From the NCBI GenBank assembly GCA_016934675.1, contig JAFGSJ010000059.1:1-37479 (forward strand): DNA of 37,479 nucleotides, read 5' to 3'. Both the position numbers and the translations under genes were made by a program. Numbering within the stretch: position 1 is the stretch's first letter; each line of letters begins with the position of its first letter. A model generated the notes under the pieces. It did no database searches, had not been told where the DNA came from, and was given only the letters and a program-made list of their open reading frames with translations. Positions 8,727-19,300 of this stretch are shown piece by piece. This DNA comes from a bacterium. Lineage in GTDB: Bacteria > CSSED10-310 > JAFGSJ01.

Positions 8727-9608
8727 CTATTCAAAAACCTTGATCGTGTTCTTGCCCTGCTCCTTGGCATGATACAGGGCCTTATCCGCACTGAGTAACA
8801 GGCTTTTGCCATCCAGCCCATCGTCCGGAAAAGTGGCTATGCCCCCGCTGAAGGTCAAGGCAATCTTGTCTTCGGTATATGTTTCGAGCGAAAGCTTTTC
8901 CTTGAGTCGGTCCAGGGAACCAAAGGCCTGCTTTTTCGTGGTTTCGGGCATGATGATGATGAACTCTTCTCCTCCGAATCTACCCAGCAGATCATATTTG
9001 CGAATGTTGTCCTGAATAGCCTTGGTAAAATGCTGGAGCAGAAAATCACCCACGGGATGACCGTAGGTGTCGTTGTATGATTTGAAATTGTCGAGGTCCA
9101 AAATCGAGAGCGATACGGAGCGTTCATGCCGTTTAGCCTGCTCGATCTCTTTGTTGAGCAGGGTCATGATAAACCGTCGGCTGAAAATATTCGTCAGACT
9201 ATCGTAACGAATCATGTCCTGATACAGGCTATATTTCTTGAGTTTTGATTGAATGCGGACCAGGAGTTCATCCAGATTGAAGGGCTTGATGATATAATCG
9301 TCAGCGAAAACCTCGAACGCTTTTTGGCGGTATTCAGCCCTGGTCAGGGCCGTGATAAAAATGAACGGAACGAGCTGCAAATCAGGGTCTTGCCAGATAA
9401 TACTCCGGAACTCGAAACCGTCGATATTGGGCATCATGATATCGCAAATGATCAGGTCGGGCAGGACCTCCTCGATAATATTCAGGGCTTCCGTAGCATC
9501 AGTGGCCGTGATCACTTCATAATCATTGTTCTCGAGAAATATTTTCAACATCAAGGTCATCTCGACATCATCATCCAACAATAAAATTCTATATCGTGTC
9601 GTAACCAT
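8727..9608 (-). CDS. Response regulator with GGDEF diguanylate cyclase output domain
   Basis: A cytoplasmic two-component response regulator that makes cyclic di-GMP. The receiver domain spans residues 1-122, with acidic residues D12-D14, phospho-acceptor D56 (IICDIMMP), T87 and K108 (IIKPF). The GGDEF domain spans about 130-293, with SLTNIFSRRF at its start and the active-site signature GGEEF at 212-216. R203-x-x-D206 lies five residues before the signature, the spacing of the c-di-GMP inhibitory (I) site, so product feedback is expected. All catalytic residues look intact. At 293 aa it matches the simple REC-GGDEF architecture, without the second receiver found in PleD. The start is the ATG at 9608 with TGAGGA upstream. 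No partner histidine kinase lies in this window, so its input is unknown. Confidence 0.93.
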   Translation of the reverse strand: MVTTRYRILLLDDDVEMTLMLKIFLENNDYEVITATDATEALNIIEEVLPDLIICDIMMPNIDGFEFRSIIWQDPDLQLVPFIFITALTRAEYRQKAFEVFADDYIIKPFNLDELLVRIQSKLKKYSLYQDMIRYDSLTNIFSRRFIMTLLNKEIEQAKRHERSVSLSILDLDNFKSYNDTYGHPVGDFLLQHFTKAIQDNIRKYDLLGRFGGEEFIIIMPETTKKQAFGSLDRLKEKLSLETYTEDKIALTFSGGIATFPDDGLDGKSLLLSADKALYHAKEQGKNTIKVFE

Positions 9609-9716
9609 GTGTCCTCACTCCATGATACAAGATGATTATCTCTGTCCTTTGCATTGGTTTATGGTTTATGGAATATTACCATTTTTCAAATAATTGTGCA
9701 AGCGGATGAGAAAAGC

Positions 9717-9745
9717 TTGACAACTTCCAGCGGTTTTAATACAAA
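9717..9745 (+). promoter_or_regulatory. Putative sigma-70-type promoter of the lipoprotein gene
   Basis: A perfect TTGACA (9717-9722) is followed after 17 bp by TACAAA (9740-9745, four of six consensus bases). It lies about 105 bp before the lipoprotein start, in the gap between divergent genes, so position and spacing both fit. This is a motif match only. Confidence 0.5.
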
Positions 9746-9849
9746 TGGAAGAAAGTGGAATGGGAAGGAGATGGTCCGAAAACCAGCCTTGAGGAAAAGT
9801 CATTGTGCGGCCATTTCCAGGACTCTACAACGTTAAGGAGGAGCCTGTC

Positions 9850-10407
9850 ATGAGACAAGCGACGCAATTCCTGGTATTGATCACCGTAAGTCTGCTGCTT
9901 TGTTCGGGATGTGCCTCATTTATGATAGCCGGAGAACCGCTCGGTGCTCCCTCATCGGCCGAAGCCATTGTCACTTTTGTTGCTCCCCACGGTGTTATGA
10001 TGGGCGGTGGCGGCGCAGTCGGACTTTGGGACGGTGAGAACTTCATCGGTCAAACCTATGGCGGGAGCATCGTCCAATATAAGGCTGCACCCGGCAAACA
10101 TCTGTTTATGGGTAAGGCTGAAAACTGGAGTTATGTCAGTGCTGATCTGAAGCCCGGCAAGAATTATTATATTCGGGTCCAGACCTATATCGGTGTTCTG
10201 CAGAACCGGGTCGCCCTTGATCCCGTTCAAAAAGGTGACGAGGCCGAGATCGAAGAATGGATGAAAGACTACCGGGTCATGAGCCTGGACAAGAATGCGG
10301 CCAAAGAGTATATCGATAGCATGCTCCCAAAGGTCAAGGAAGCTGTCACGGAATTCGAGAAAGGCAGCGTCAAGTTTGAACAATTGAATCCCGACGATAA
10401 TCGCTAA
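9850..10407 (+). CDS. Small outer-envelope lipoprotein, DUF2846-like
   Basis: A 185-aa predicted lipoprotein. The start is the ATG at 9850, preceded by AAGGAGG, and not the upstream GTG in the same frame at 9805. The signal peptide ends LLLCSGC, giving a lipidated cysteine at residue 21; cysteine at the -3 position of the lipobox is unusual but occurs. The mature part opens with an extended beta region containing a glycine run (GGGGAVGLWDGE), then PGKHLFMG and LKPGKNYYIRV. That pattern resembles the DUF2846/PEGA-type beta-sandwich of small lipoproteins. A charged, helical C-terminal tail of about 50 residues follows. It stands alone, with its own promoter and a strong terminator. Molecular function is unknown, and the family match is from pattern memory only. 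Confidence 0.75.
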   Translation: MRQATQFLVLITVSLLLCSGCASFMIAGEPLGAPSSAEAIVTFVAPHGVMMGGGGAVGLWDGENFIGQTYGGSIVQYKAAPGKHLFMGKAENWSYVSADLKPGKNYYIRVQTYIGVLQNRVALDPVQKGDEAEIEEWMKDYRVMSLDKNAAKEYIDSMLPKVKEAVTEFEKGSVKFEQLNPDDNR

Positions 10408-10415
10408 CCAGGATT

Positions 10416-10448
10416 GGGGCGGTTTTCGGAAGGTCTCGAAACCGCCCC
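10416..10448 (+). terminator. Intrinsic-type terminator after the lipoprotein gene
   Basis: A perfect 10-bp GC-rich stem (GGGGCGGTTT at 10416-10425 with AAACCGCCCC at 10439-10448) begins 8 bp after the lipoprotein stop. Its 13-nt loop could extend the stem by two more pairs with one bulge. The downstream sequence is moderately T-rich (CTGTTTT). Likely terminator. Confidence 0.65.
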
Positions 10449-10483
10449 ATCGTTCCGATCTGTTTTCCATTGAGATGCATTCC

Positions 10484-10512
10484 TTGAAATCGCGGTCCCG
10501 ATTGATTATAAC
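10484..10512 (+). promoter_or_regulatory. Putative sigma-70-type promoter of alaS
   Basis: TTGAAA (10484-10489) and TATAAC (10507-10512) are separated by exactly 17 bp, each box with five of six consensus bases. They lie just after the lipoprotein terminator and about 100 bp before the alaS start. This is the best promoter-like sequence I found in the window. Confidence 0.6.
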
Positions 10513-10553
10513 TAGTTTTTGTTATTGTCCTGAGACGAGACCGAATCAAATCG

Positions 10554-10571
10554 ACTTTCTCTAAAGAAAGT
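10554..10571 (+). repeat. Small hairpin in the alaS leader
   Basis: ACTTTCT and AGAAAGT pair perfectly over 7 bp around the tetraloop CTAA. The hairpin lies 30 nt upstream of the alaS ribosome binding site, within the transcript expected from the promoter at 10484. It is not followed by a U-run. It may stabilise the leader or take part in autoregulation, which is known for E. coli AlaRS through DNA binding, but there is no direct evidence here. Confidence 0.4.
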
Positions 10572-10613
10572 AGCTTCGAGCTTGACCGCTAAACGATTTA
10601 CAAGGAGTACATC

Positions 10614-13271
10614 TTGAAACATACTGAGATCAGACAGGGATTTATTGATTTTTTCCTCAACAAGGGGCATGTTCATATCCCCAGCGATTCGCTCATCCCT
10701 CGCGGTGATAAGACTTTATTATTCACCAACGCCGGCATGAACCAGTTCAAGGACATCTTTCTGAATGTCCGGCCCGTTACTTCAGCCCGCGTGGTCAATT
10801 CGCAGAAATGCATGCGGGTAAGCGGTAAGCATAACGACCTCGAGGATGTCGGCAAGGACACCTATCATCACACTTTTTTCGAGATGTTGGGTAATTGGTC
10901 ATTTGGTGATTACTATAAGCGTGAGGCCATTCTATATGCCTGGGAGTTGATCACCGGTGTCTGGAATTTACCCAAGGCCCAGCTTTGGGTGACATATTAT
11001 CATGATGACCATGAGACCGAGCAGTTGTGGAAGCAAGAAACCGATGTGGTCCCTGCCCAGGTCCTGCCCTTCGGTGAAAAAGACAATTTCTGGGAAATGG
11101 GTGAAACTGGACCATGCGGACCCTGCTCAGAAATCCATATCGATCTCGGCCCTGACATGTGTCCGCACCGTGATACTCCGGGCCACATCTGCGGCGTGAA
11201 TACAGGGTGCCCGCGATACATCGAACTGTGGAACCTCGTCTTCATCCAGTACAATAAAGATACTCAGGGCACACTGACAGGGCTGCCCAAGAAACATGTG
11301 GATACCGGCATGGGCCTTGAACGCATCCTATCTGTCTTGCAAGGGACCTATTCGAATTACGAGACAGATCTGTTTCTGCCCATTATCGAGCACAATCAGC
11401 AGTTGAGTGGTGTCAGCTATGGTCAAAATGCCCATCATGATATCTCGATCAGAGTCATCGCCGATCACGTTCGTGCCGTCACATTTTTAATCGGTGACAA
11501 TGTCTTTCCCTCGAATGAAGGGAGGGGTTACGTGCTGCGCCGAATATTAAGGCGAGCGGTCAGGCATGGTAAAATGCTCGATCTGCATCACCCTTTTCTG
11601 TATCAACTGGTCGAAACATGCATCGAGATCATGGGTACGGCCTATCCGGGCTTGAAGCAGGACCCGGACCGGATCATCAGACTGGTCAAACGTGAGGAGG
11701 AACGTTTTCATCAGACATTACAGCGAGGTTTTCAGGTTCTCGAAGACCTGGTCGAACGACATCAGGACAACGCTGAGCCTGTTTTGTCCGGACAGGAAAT
11801 GTTCACCCTCTATGATACCTATGGTTTTCCGCCGGATTTTACTCGGGAAATACTCGAAGAGAAGGGCATGCGTGTCGATGAGCAGGGCTTCGAACAAGCC
11901 ATGTTCGCCCAAAAAGAGAAGGGGCGGTCCGGATGGGATGGTGCCCAGCAATCCGAGCAGCAGGAACAGGATTTGAAACGTTATGCTGACGTGCCGCCAA
12001 CTGATTTCAGTGGTTATGAGTGCGACCGGGACCAGGGTCGCATTGTGGCTCTTTACCACAAACAGGAACGAGTCCAAGTCCTAAGCGAGGGGCAGCTCGG
12101 TATCGTTGTGCTCGATCGCAGCCCGTTCTATGGCGAGTCCGGCGGGCAGATCGGTGATACAGGCGATCTGACCGGTCCGGACGGAACAGGGACCGTCGAA
12201 TACACCGCAAAATCGCCCCAAGGACACATACTGCACCAGGTTAAAATGACCCGGGGTGAGCTCAGGACAGGCGATCCGGTCCAAGCACAGGTCGCCGCCC
12301 ACCGACGGAATAACATCCGCAAGAACCATACCTCGACCCATCTGTTGCAGGCTGTGCTGAAAGAAACGCTCGGCGACCATGTCCGGCAAGCGGGCTCTCT
12401 CGTGCATCCGGAGTATTTCAGATTTGATTTTACACATTTCGATCGACTGGACCCGGAACAACTCGAAACCATCCAGCGTGAGATCAATTCTTTGATCATG
12501 CGGAATATTCCGGTCGAGACCCAAGTGACCACATTACAGCGGGCCATTAATGAGGGGGCCATGGCCCTGTTCGATGAAAAATATGGCGATCAGGTCAGAA
12601 TGGTCCGGGTGCCCGGTGTCAGCCTCGAACTGTGTGGCGGGACCCATGTCGAGCGGACCGGAGATATAGGCGCATTTAAAGTGGTCCATGAGAGCGGGGT
12701 GGCCGCCGGGATCAGAAGGATCGAGGGCATTACCGGACCCGCTGTTCTCGAATGGATCAATCGCTCCGAGCGGACTCTTCATGATATTGCCGAACAACTG
12801 AAGACATCGCCGGACCATCTGGTCGATAAGGTCAATCTCATACTCGAAGCCAAAAAAGAGCTCGAACGCGAACTGACCGGCTTACGTCAAAAGCAGAAAA
12901 ATGAAGAAATCCAGAAGTTGCTCGCCGCAGTGAGCACAGTCGAAGGAATAAAGACCGTGATCGGCTGGGTTGACAATTTCGAGATCGATGATTTGAGAAC
13001 GATCTCGGACCAACTCCGCGAAAAACTCGAACAGGGCGTCGTGGTCCTGCTGACCGAACGTATCGGAAAGGTCATTATTGTCGCTGCAGTCACTCCGGAT
13101 TTGACCAAACGCATTCATGCCGGGAAACTGGTGGGCGCTCTGGCCAAAATCGTCGGTGGAGGCGGTGGCGGGCGACCGGATTTTGCTCAGGCCGGCGGTA
13201 AGGATGTCTCGAAGATCGCCGAGGCACTCGAACGGGCACCACGGCTCATCCTCGACCAATTGAACACCTGA
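10614..13271 (+). CDS. alaS: Alanine--tRNA ligase (AlaRS)
   Basis: A full-length cytoplasmic alanyl-tRNA synthetase of 885 aa (E. coli is about 876). It charges tRNA-Ala with alanine and edits mischarged Ser and Gly. The class II catalytic core fills about residues 1-250 (RQGFIDFFLNKGH; TNAGMNQFKD; GPCGPCSEIH). The editing domain carries both zinc-binding motifs: H572-x3-H576 (HTSTH) and C674-x3-H678 (CGGTH). The C-terminal C-Ala domain ends with the glycine-rich GGGGGGRPDFAQAGG. Translation starts at TTG 10614, with AAGGAG at 10602-10607 and 6-nt spacing; no in-frame ATG lies near enough to compete. It has its own promoter and a leader hairpin, and converges on the giant protease gene. No oddities in the active sites. 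Confidence 0.98.
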   Translation: MKHTEIRQGFIDFFLNKGHVHIPSDSLIPRGDKTLLFTNAGMNQFKDIFLNVRPVTSARVVNSQKCMRVSGKHNDLEDVGKDTYHHTFFEMLGNWSFGDYYKREAILYAWELITGVWNLPKAQLWVTYYHDDHETEQLWKQETDVVPAQVLPFGEKDNFWEMGETGPCGPCSEIHIDLGPDMCPHRDTPGHICGVNTGCPRYIELWNLVFIQYNKDTQGTLTGLPKKHVDTGMGLERILSVLQGTYSNYETDLFLPIIEHNQQLSGVSYGQNAHHDISIRVIADHVRAVTFLIGDNVFPSNEGRGYVLRRILRRAVRHGKMLDLHHPFLYQLVETCIEIMGTAYPGLKQDPDRIIRLVKREEERFHQTLQRGFQVLEDLVERHQDNAEPVLSGQEMFTLYDTYGFPPDFTREILEEKGMRVDEQGFEQAMFAQKEKGRSGWDGAQQSEQQEQDLKRYADVPPTDFSGYECDRDQGRIVALYHKQERVQVLSEGQLGIVVLDRSPFYGESGGQIGDTGDLTGPDGTGTVEYTAKSPQGHILHQVKMTRGELRTGDPVQAQVAAHRRNNIRKNHTSTHLLQAVLKETLGDHVRQAGSLVHPEYFRFDFTHFDRLDPEQLETIQREINSLIMRNIPVETQVTTLQRAINEGAMALFDEKYGDQVRMVRVPGVSLELCGGTHVERTGDIGAFKVVHESGVAAGIRRIEGITGPAVLEWINRSERTLHDIAEQLKTSPDHLVDKVNLILEAKKELERELTGLRQKQKNEEIQKLLAAVSTVEGIKTVIGWVDNFEIDDLRTISDQLREKLEQGVVVLLTERIGKVIIVAAVTPDLTKRIHAGKLVGALAKIVGGGGGGRPDFAQAGGKDVSKIAEALERAPRLILDQLNT

Positions 13272-13281
13272 ACGGGACCTG

Positions 13282-13344
13282 AATCGGGGTCGTGAGCTTC
13301 TGGTAACGGCGCAGTACGCTGCTCAAAAAACCCACGACCCGATT
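13282..13344. terminator. Long inverted repeat between convergent alaS and protease genes
   Basis: Arms 13282-13294 and 13333-13344 pair over 12 bp with one bulged G (AATCGGG(G)TCGTG with CACGACCCGATT), separated by a 38-nt loop containing AAAAAA. The repeat starts 10 bp after the alaS stop and ends immediately before the stop of the minus-strand gene. Placement suggests a shared transcription end point, though the large loop and lack of a classical U-tract make intrinsic termination uncertain. Confidence 0.4.
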
Positions 13345-13345
13345 T

Positions 13346-16300
13346 CTACTCGTATTCGTAACCGTCTTCGAGCAGTCCCTCCTGAGCATTGGGATTGATG
13401 ACCTTGACATCACAGAATCCTGCGGCCAGGGCCGGTGTGGTACAGGTTATTTTGCTGGGATTGATCACGGTCACCTTGGTGGCATGAGTGCCGCAAAAGG
13501 TAACCTCGGCCCCTGAAATGAAGTGGTCGCCAAAGACCTCGACATCCTGGGTTGTCGATGCTGGACCGGAATCAGGCACAACTGATTTGACATCCGGTGG
13601 TAGCGTACTCAATTCGTAATTCCAGACCTGGTAATAACAGGGATCGCAGCTCGGATTGATGTCCGCCTGGCTTTTGGTCAGATCATCGAGTGGACCATAA
13701 ACCAGGTCAGTCGGTTCGATAATGGGGTCATCTGAGCGATAGACAAAGTAATAGCCGTCGATCAAGGCATTCTGGTCCTCGACATCGGGCCAGGAGATCG
13801 TATAGGTATTGGTCGGAATATACTTATCCACAAGAATGAAGATGGTGAGATCATCCTCGAAATCATCCGTCTTCCGGCCGTTATTCAACTCCGAACCATC
13901 ATTGTCGCCGCCCCCGTCGCTATCGCCGTCACAGGGATCGGTCCCTAATCCGAATTCCGATTCGTTACTCAAATAATCATAATCAGGATCAGCTTCAGTA
14001 TCATCGATACCAGGATCGAGACATGGGTGAGCATTTTCGTAGACATCAGGCAGACCATCATCATCCGAATCGGTCAGGATGATCTCGAAGGTAGTCGGAC
14101 CTGCCCAGGTCGAGCCATACGGCGTCGGGGGCTCATCTCCGTCGAGGTCTGCCCCGCTCTGGGTCAGAATGGCGATATTACCCGCATTGTCGACCGCCTG
14201 GACAAAGTAGATAATGCTGCCCATCAGAGACAAGGTACCTGTCCAATTTCCGCTGATGGAATCATACTCGAGCTCGAACGACTTCCAGGCCTGGGTGCGT
14301 TTATCATTATAGGTGACCAGGACCCGATAGACGCCCGAGCTGTCGCTGGCCGAGACTGTAAATACGGCCTCGAGGCCATCCAGAGTGTGGAATCCGCCTG
14401 AACCGGGGTCCTGGATAATCGGCGCATCATCGTCCGGGTTGTTCGAGTAGTAAATAACGAATTGCATGTCATTATGTTTCAGTTCGGTCGTTCCGTCATC
14501 ACCGATGTAACCGGTCTGGACCACCAAATTCGTATAACCGACCTGGCTGAGACTCTTCTGGGCCGAACCGCCGGAAGTCCCATAGGACACGCGGATACAG
14601 GGTGTAAAACCGCTGACCAGGGGCAGCGGACCTTCGCCCTGGTCCGCATTGGTCGAGCGTGGGACAGCGACCACCGGATCGAAACTCGGGTATTCCGCAT
14701 ATGCTCCACCGATAAATAGAACACCGTGTGCGATGGTGCCCGAGAGCTGGGAATCGTAGATGAACTGGGGTTGAATGGCACTGCCGACTTCGTTCGAGGA
14801 CGTGTTGTTCAAAGTATAATAACTGCCGTCGTCCGTGACAATTTCCTGATATGTTTCGCTGCCAAACGAGAAATTGAGTTCCAGTTCCGTCATACCCGCT
14901 GGCAGGTCCTTACTCGAATGGCCGTCACTCAGGTGCTTGTCCAGACAAATGCCGTCTGCGCAGCCGTGGTCCGGTCCGGTCGGTCCGGGCAGGCCCATCC
15001 GGGTGGAGCACGACTTCGCGGTGGCGTTCACCACGAGCGTGTTAGGGATACCGAACAGGGTCAGGATATGGACGACCTTTTCATCAAAAACATCATACCG
15101 TCTCTCTTCAAGAAAATAGTTACGTTTAGCCACGGACAATGCTTTGCCTATTGAAGACGAATCCTGTTCGAGCAAAGTATCGGTCAAGACGGTTACCAAA
15201 TACTCGGTCAGGCCGATACCGTAACGCAAACCCCAACCATAGCCGGTGTTGCCGATATAAGCTAAAGTCTTTTTCCGGACCATTTCTTCCGGTAAATCGA
15301 GCGGATGACTGTCTGTCGCCGGAACAGGCAAACCGGAATGGCAGCCCGAGGAGTAGACAATCGTTCCGGTCAATTGGTTCGGGTTCGCCTCCATGGTCGA
15401 GGTGGACAACAATGCCGGTGAGCCGGTCGATGTTCCCCAATTGAAATGATTGGCATGCGTATTGACATTGATCATCTTATGGGCCTGACTGAGGAACAGT
15501 TGGTTTTCGAGCTGACTTGGCGTAAAAGCATTGTCCAGACAGGGGTCCCCCGTATCAGGATTGTCCGGGTCTTCGAGCAGACAATAGGTCGTTTTGGAAT
15601 GAGGCGCATTGGCATAGGTTTCCTTGATCTCGAATGCGGAATCGTAGAGAAAATCGTAGCCAGTTACCAGGACTGTATCCTGGGCATCAAGCAGATCGAC
15701 CTCGCCGTCATAGGCAATGAAAGTATTAATCTGTTCGATAATCTGGGCCGGTGTTTCTACCATACGGCCGATAGCCAGATCGTTCTGATAAATATACCCA
15801 TCGCCAACCAAGCGGGATGGTTCCGGATCGGTCTCGGAATAATAGTTGTCGGTCAGGAAATAGCCCAGATTCAAAGCCGAGCCGATCGTAGTGCCTGTGT
15901 TGAGTCCCACTTCAGCCGGATATTCACTTTCAGGATAAATACTGGTCCCGTCCAGCATGCGATAAAAGGGAAGCTGATAATCATCCCCGACCAGAATCAC
16001 ATACTCGCAATTCGTATAGGTCGTCGTGATCTGACCGGTGTTATTGTTATATAGATAATCCCAGATGGCTGTGGCTACACCATTAGCCTGACTCTGATCA
16101 GTCGGGGCCGCGTCCCAGGAACTGTAGTCGATACCGGCGGCATTCAGATCGAGTACCACACCGGCAACCCGCTCGTGATCAGCCAATTCTTCCAGCTTCG
16201 AAACAAGAGCCGTCGCTGCTGATGAACCATACTGACTCGTTATTCGGGCTGAATTCCACAGGATCAGGCTCCTCACGCTCGAAGTGGTCGGTTTCACGAT

Positions 16301-19300
16301 GTAAAAAGGATTATCCGAGGTATCACTGTTTGAATTGCCGGACTCATCCTCGACCTCAACCCTGATCAGACAATTGGCAGAAGGAAATGTTTGACCGTCC
16401 GCTGCCGCCTGCTCAGCCGTAGGCATTCTCCATACACAATACTGAGAATTCTGCTCCACAGTGAAATGGATGCTCCAACTATTGATCTGACCACCGTCAG
16501 CGGAATACACATCCTGGACCTTCAACTGCCAGAGACCTAGAGTTCCCTTGCCGTCAAATGCACTTAGTGCCTCGTCGGGGATATAGGTGCCCGTAAAAGG
16601 TGCAGTTCCACTGCCGATCGGGATCGAGCCCTCGTCATCAAAGTGAGTATCGGTGTAATTATCGCCATAATCTCCGTTCTGCTCACTGAGTATGACCGTG
16701 GTGTTATCCGGGCCAATCAGTGAAATTATCAAGTCCCAATCATAGGTATGGCTGATATCGATAGTCACATCAACATCCGTTATGATGAGATTGAGGGGCA
16801 GGCTGATCTGGGAATAGACAGTCCCCGGTGTTGCAATAGTGACAGGCGTATCGGTCGCAGTGTAATCCGGTGAATCCGTATCATAAATCGTGGTCCATTG
16901 GCCGCCGCCATCCGTCGAATAGGAAAGGATGGTCCGATCCAACTGGAAATTATCCGCAGCATTCCAGACAATCTGATGATATTCGGGGTCTGATAATGAG
17001 GCTGAATAGGTCCAGGATTCGCCCCCGTTTGGTATAATAACTGAACAGGTGGGGGCTGTTCCGTCCACAACGGTCAATTGGACCGTGTCGCTATCAGTCA
17101 AATCAAGCACGTCCGTTACATTCAGGGTCAAGGTATATGTGCCGGGTTGCCCGAGTCCATAGTTGGCCAGGCTCGCCTCAGGGATATTCCAGATCGGTGT
17201 GGACAGGTCGGGATTGTCGCTAAAACCGTCCTCATTAAGGTCCCATTCGAAGGTGGCCTTGTCCCAGCGATCGTGGTAGGGGACGGTGGTCAGACCATTG
17301 TTGCCGTCACCTGATGGGTCGCCCACGCCGATATCATCGATCAACCAGCCCAGATGATCATTCGAAACACCGTCACTGGTGAACGAAAACTCGACCTCGA
17401 GCGTCGAGCCGACAGGTATGCTCGTGAATATTTCAGGCAGGTTCACAGATACGGTCTGCCAGGCCTGACCGTCATCATCCAATTTGATGAACTGGCTGGG
17501 ACAATTGCTGCGATCATAAGCTATGACCGTCCAGCTTCCACTATTCAATCGCAGACTGACCGTAGCCGTGTCTTCTTTTGTCGCATCCGTGTCCAGGAAA
17601 GAACTGAAAATGAACTGTGGGACTGAATCTGAGTCAGGTTTAATCGTGAAGAGGGGTGAAGTCAACGTATATGTGCCCGGGCCTTCATATTGACATGTCG
17701 CACCGTTACCGCAATACCAGGCATTGAGCGGCGAGGTATAATCTCCCTGTCCGGAACAATTCTGGGAAGTCACGATATTCCAAAGCCCTGTTGCTGTCCA
17801 ACCCGAAGAGGAATCGATATCGTCCCACACGGCTGTCCGTAAGGTATGACTCAATTGTAAATCATTGCTAGTCCCACCTAAAACTACGGTGTCCGAACTG
17901 TTTAAAATATCCGGCGCGGCGGTAGGCGGCGTATTTGGATAAAAGATCATGAGTTTGTCATGAATCCGGCCACCCCAGATGATCATTTCCTGACCGGTCC
18001 AGATTGTAGTATGCAAATCACGAGCCGCAGTCATCAATGGCAGGGGTAAATCGGTCCATTCCTGGATCTCATAATTATAACGGGCCCCATTGTCAAAATA
18101 ATACGAATAATTGCTACCACCCCAGACAATCATTTCTGTGCCGGTATCAATTGCTGTATGGTAAGATCTAGGAAGGAGTTCGGCCGGTCCGGCGGGTAAA
18201 GCAGTCCAGACATTCGGTACATAACGATAACCGTCATTAAAGCATGGTCTTAGCGGATCCATGATCTGACCCCCACCCCAGATAATCATATGATTGTCGT
18301 GCCAAATAACCGAATGACCGGCACGTGCTTCGGGCGCACCTGTGGTCGTGATAGTGTACCATTTATTCGTATCGGGACTATAGAGTGCACCATCCGCAAA
18401 ATACTCGTCGTCCACAGCAATAGTATAGCCGCCCCAGACAGCCAGGCGATACTCGGTTACACTGCTGCCCGTGTCGCCGGTCCAGACGGCTGAATGCCGG
18501 GCTCGTCCCTCGATCGGGGCATCCGCCATGGCTGACCAACTATTACCGCCCATGACAAAGAAGCGACCACCGGTGTTGACATATGATGACCCATCATATC
18601 CTCCCCAAACAAGCATGCCATACGGGTAACCGGCCCAAACAGCCGTGTGCTCACTGCGAGGTGAGGGAGCACCGGTCATGGACAGTGTATACCAGGTATC
18701 TGTCGGTGAATAAATTCCCCCGGAATTGAGCTGCCCTGAGTCTGATATGCCACCCCAGATCAACATATAATCACCCGTCCAGACGGCGGTATGTTTCGCA
18801 CGAGCTGCTGGCTGGGACGTCGTGCCGGTCTCTGACCAGGTATCGAACATCGGTAGGTAACAACCACCCGAGTCGTAATAGAGAATACCATCGTCTCCTC
18901 CCCAGATAATCATTTCCGAACCTGTCCAGACCGCAGTGTGGTCATAGCGACCGACCGGACCTTCCCTCTCGCTTGTCGCTGTCCAGCTATTCAAGGTCGG
19001 ATTGAAACGGGCTCCTGAACCTAGGAAATATACCCCGGTAAAACCGCCCCAGACGATCATTTCCGAGCCGGTCCAGACCGCGGTATGTCGATATCGCTCA
19101 GCTGGTGCATCCCCCGTGTCGAAAGCGGTCCAGGGATCTACCCCAGACAGATCGTCCTTGGTCGGATTATAGCTGCTGCCGTTATTGATCGCGGAGGTGC
19201 TATCGCGACCACCCCAGATCAACATCTCGTTCCCGGTCCAGACCGCACTATGCGAATGGCGGCCTGTAGGACAAGAACTTGAAGCACTGTCCGTTTCAAT

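Noticed and set aside
9952..10470. 172-codon minus-strand frame over the lipoprotein gene
   Set aside because: Antisense to a gene with a clear signal peptide, ribosome site and terminator; the frame runs through the terminator stem.
15446..16054. 202-codon plus-strand open frame inside the giant protease gene
   Set aside because: Exactly antisense to the C25 domain, with no ribosome site and no family features; an antisense shadow of a long gene.
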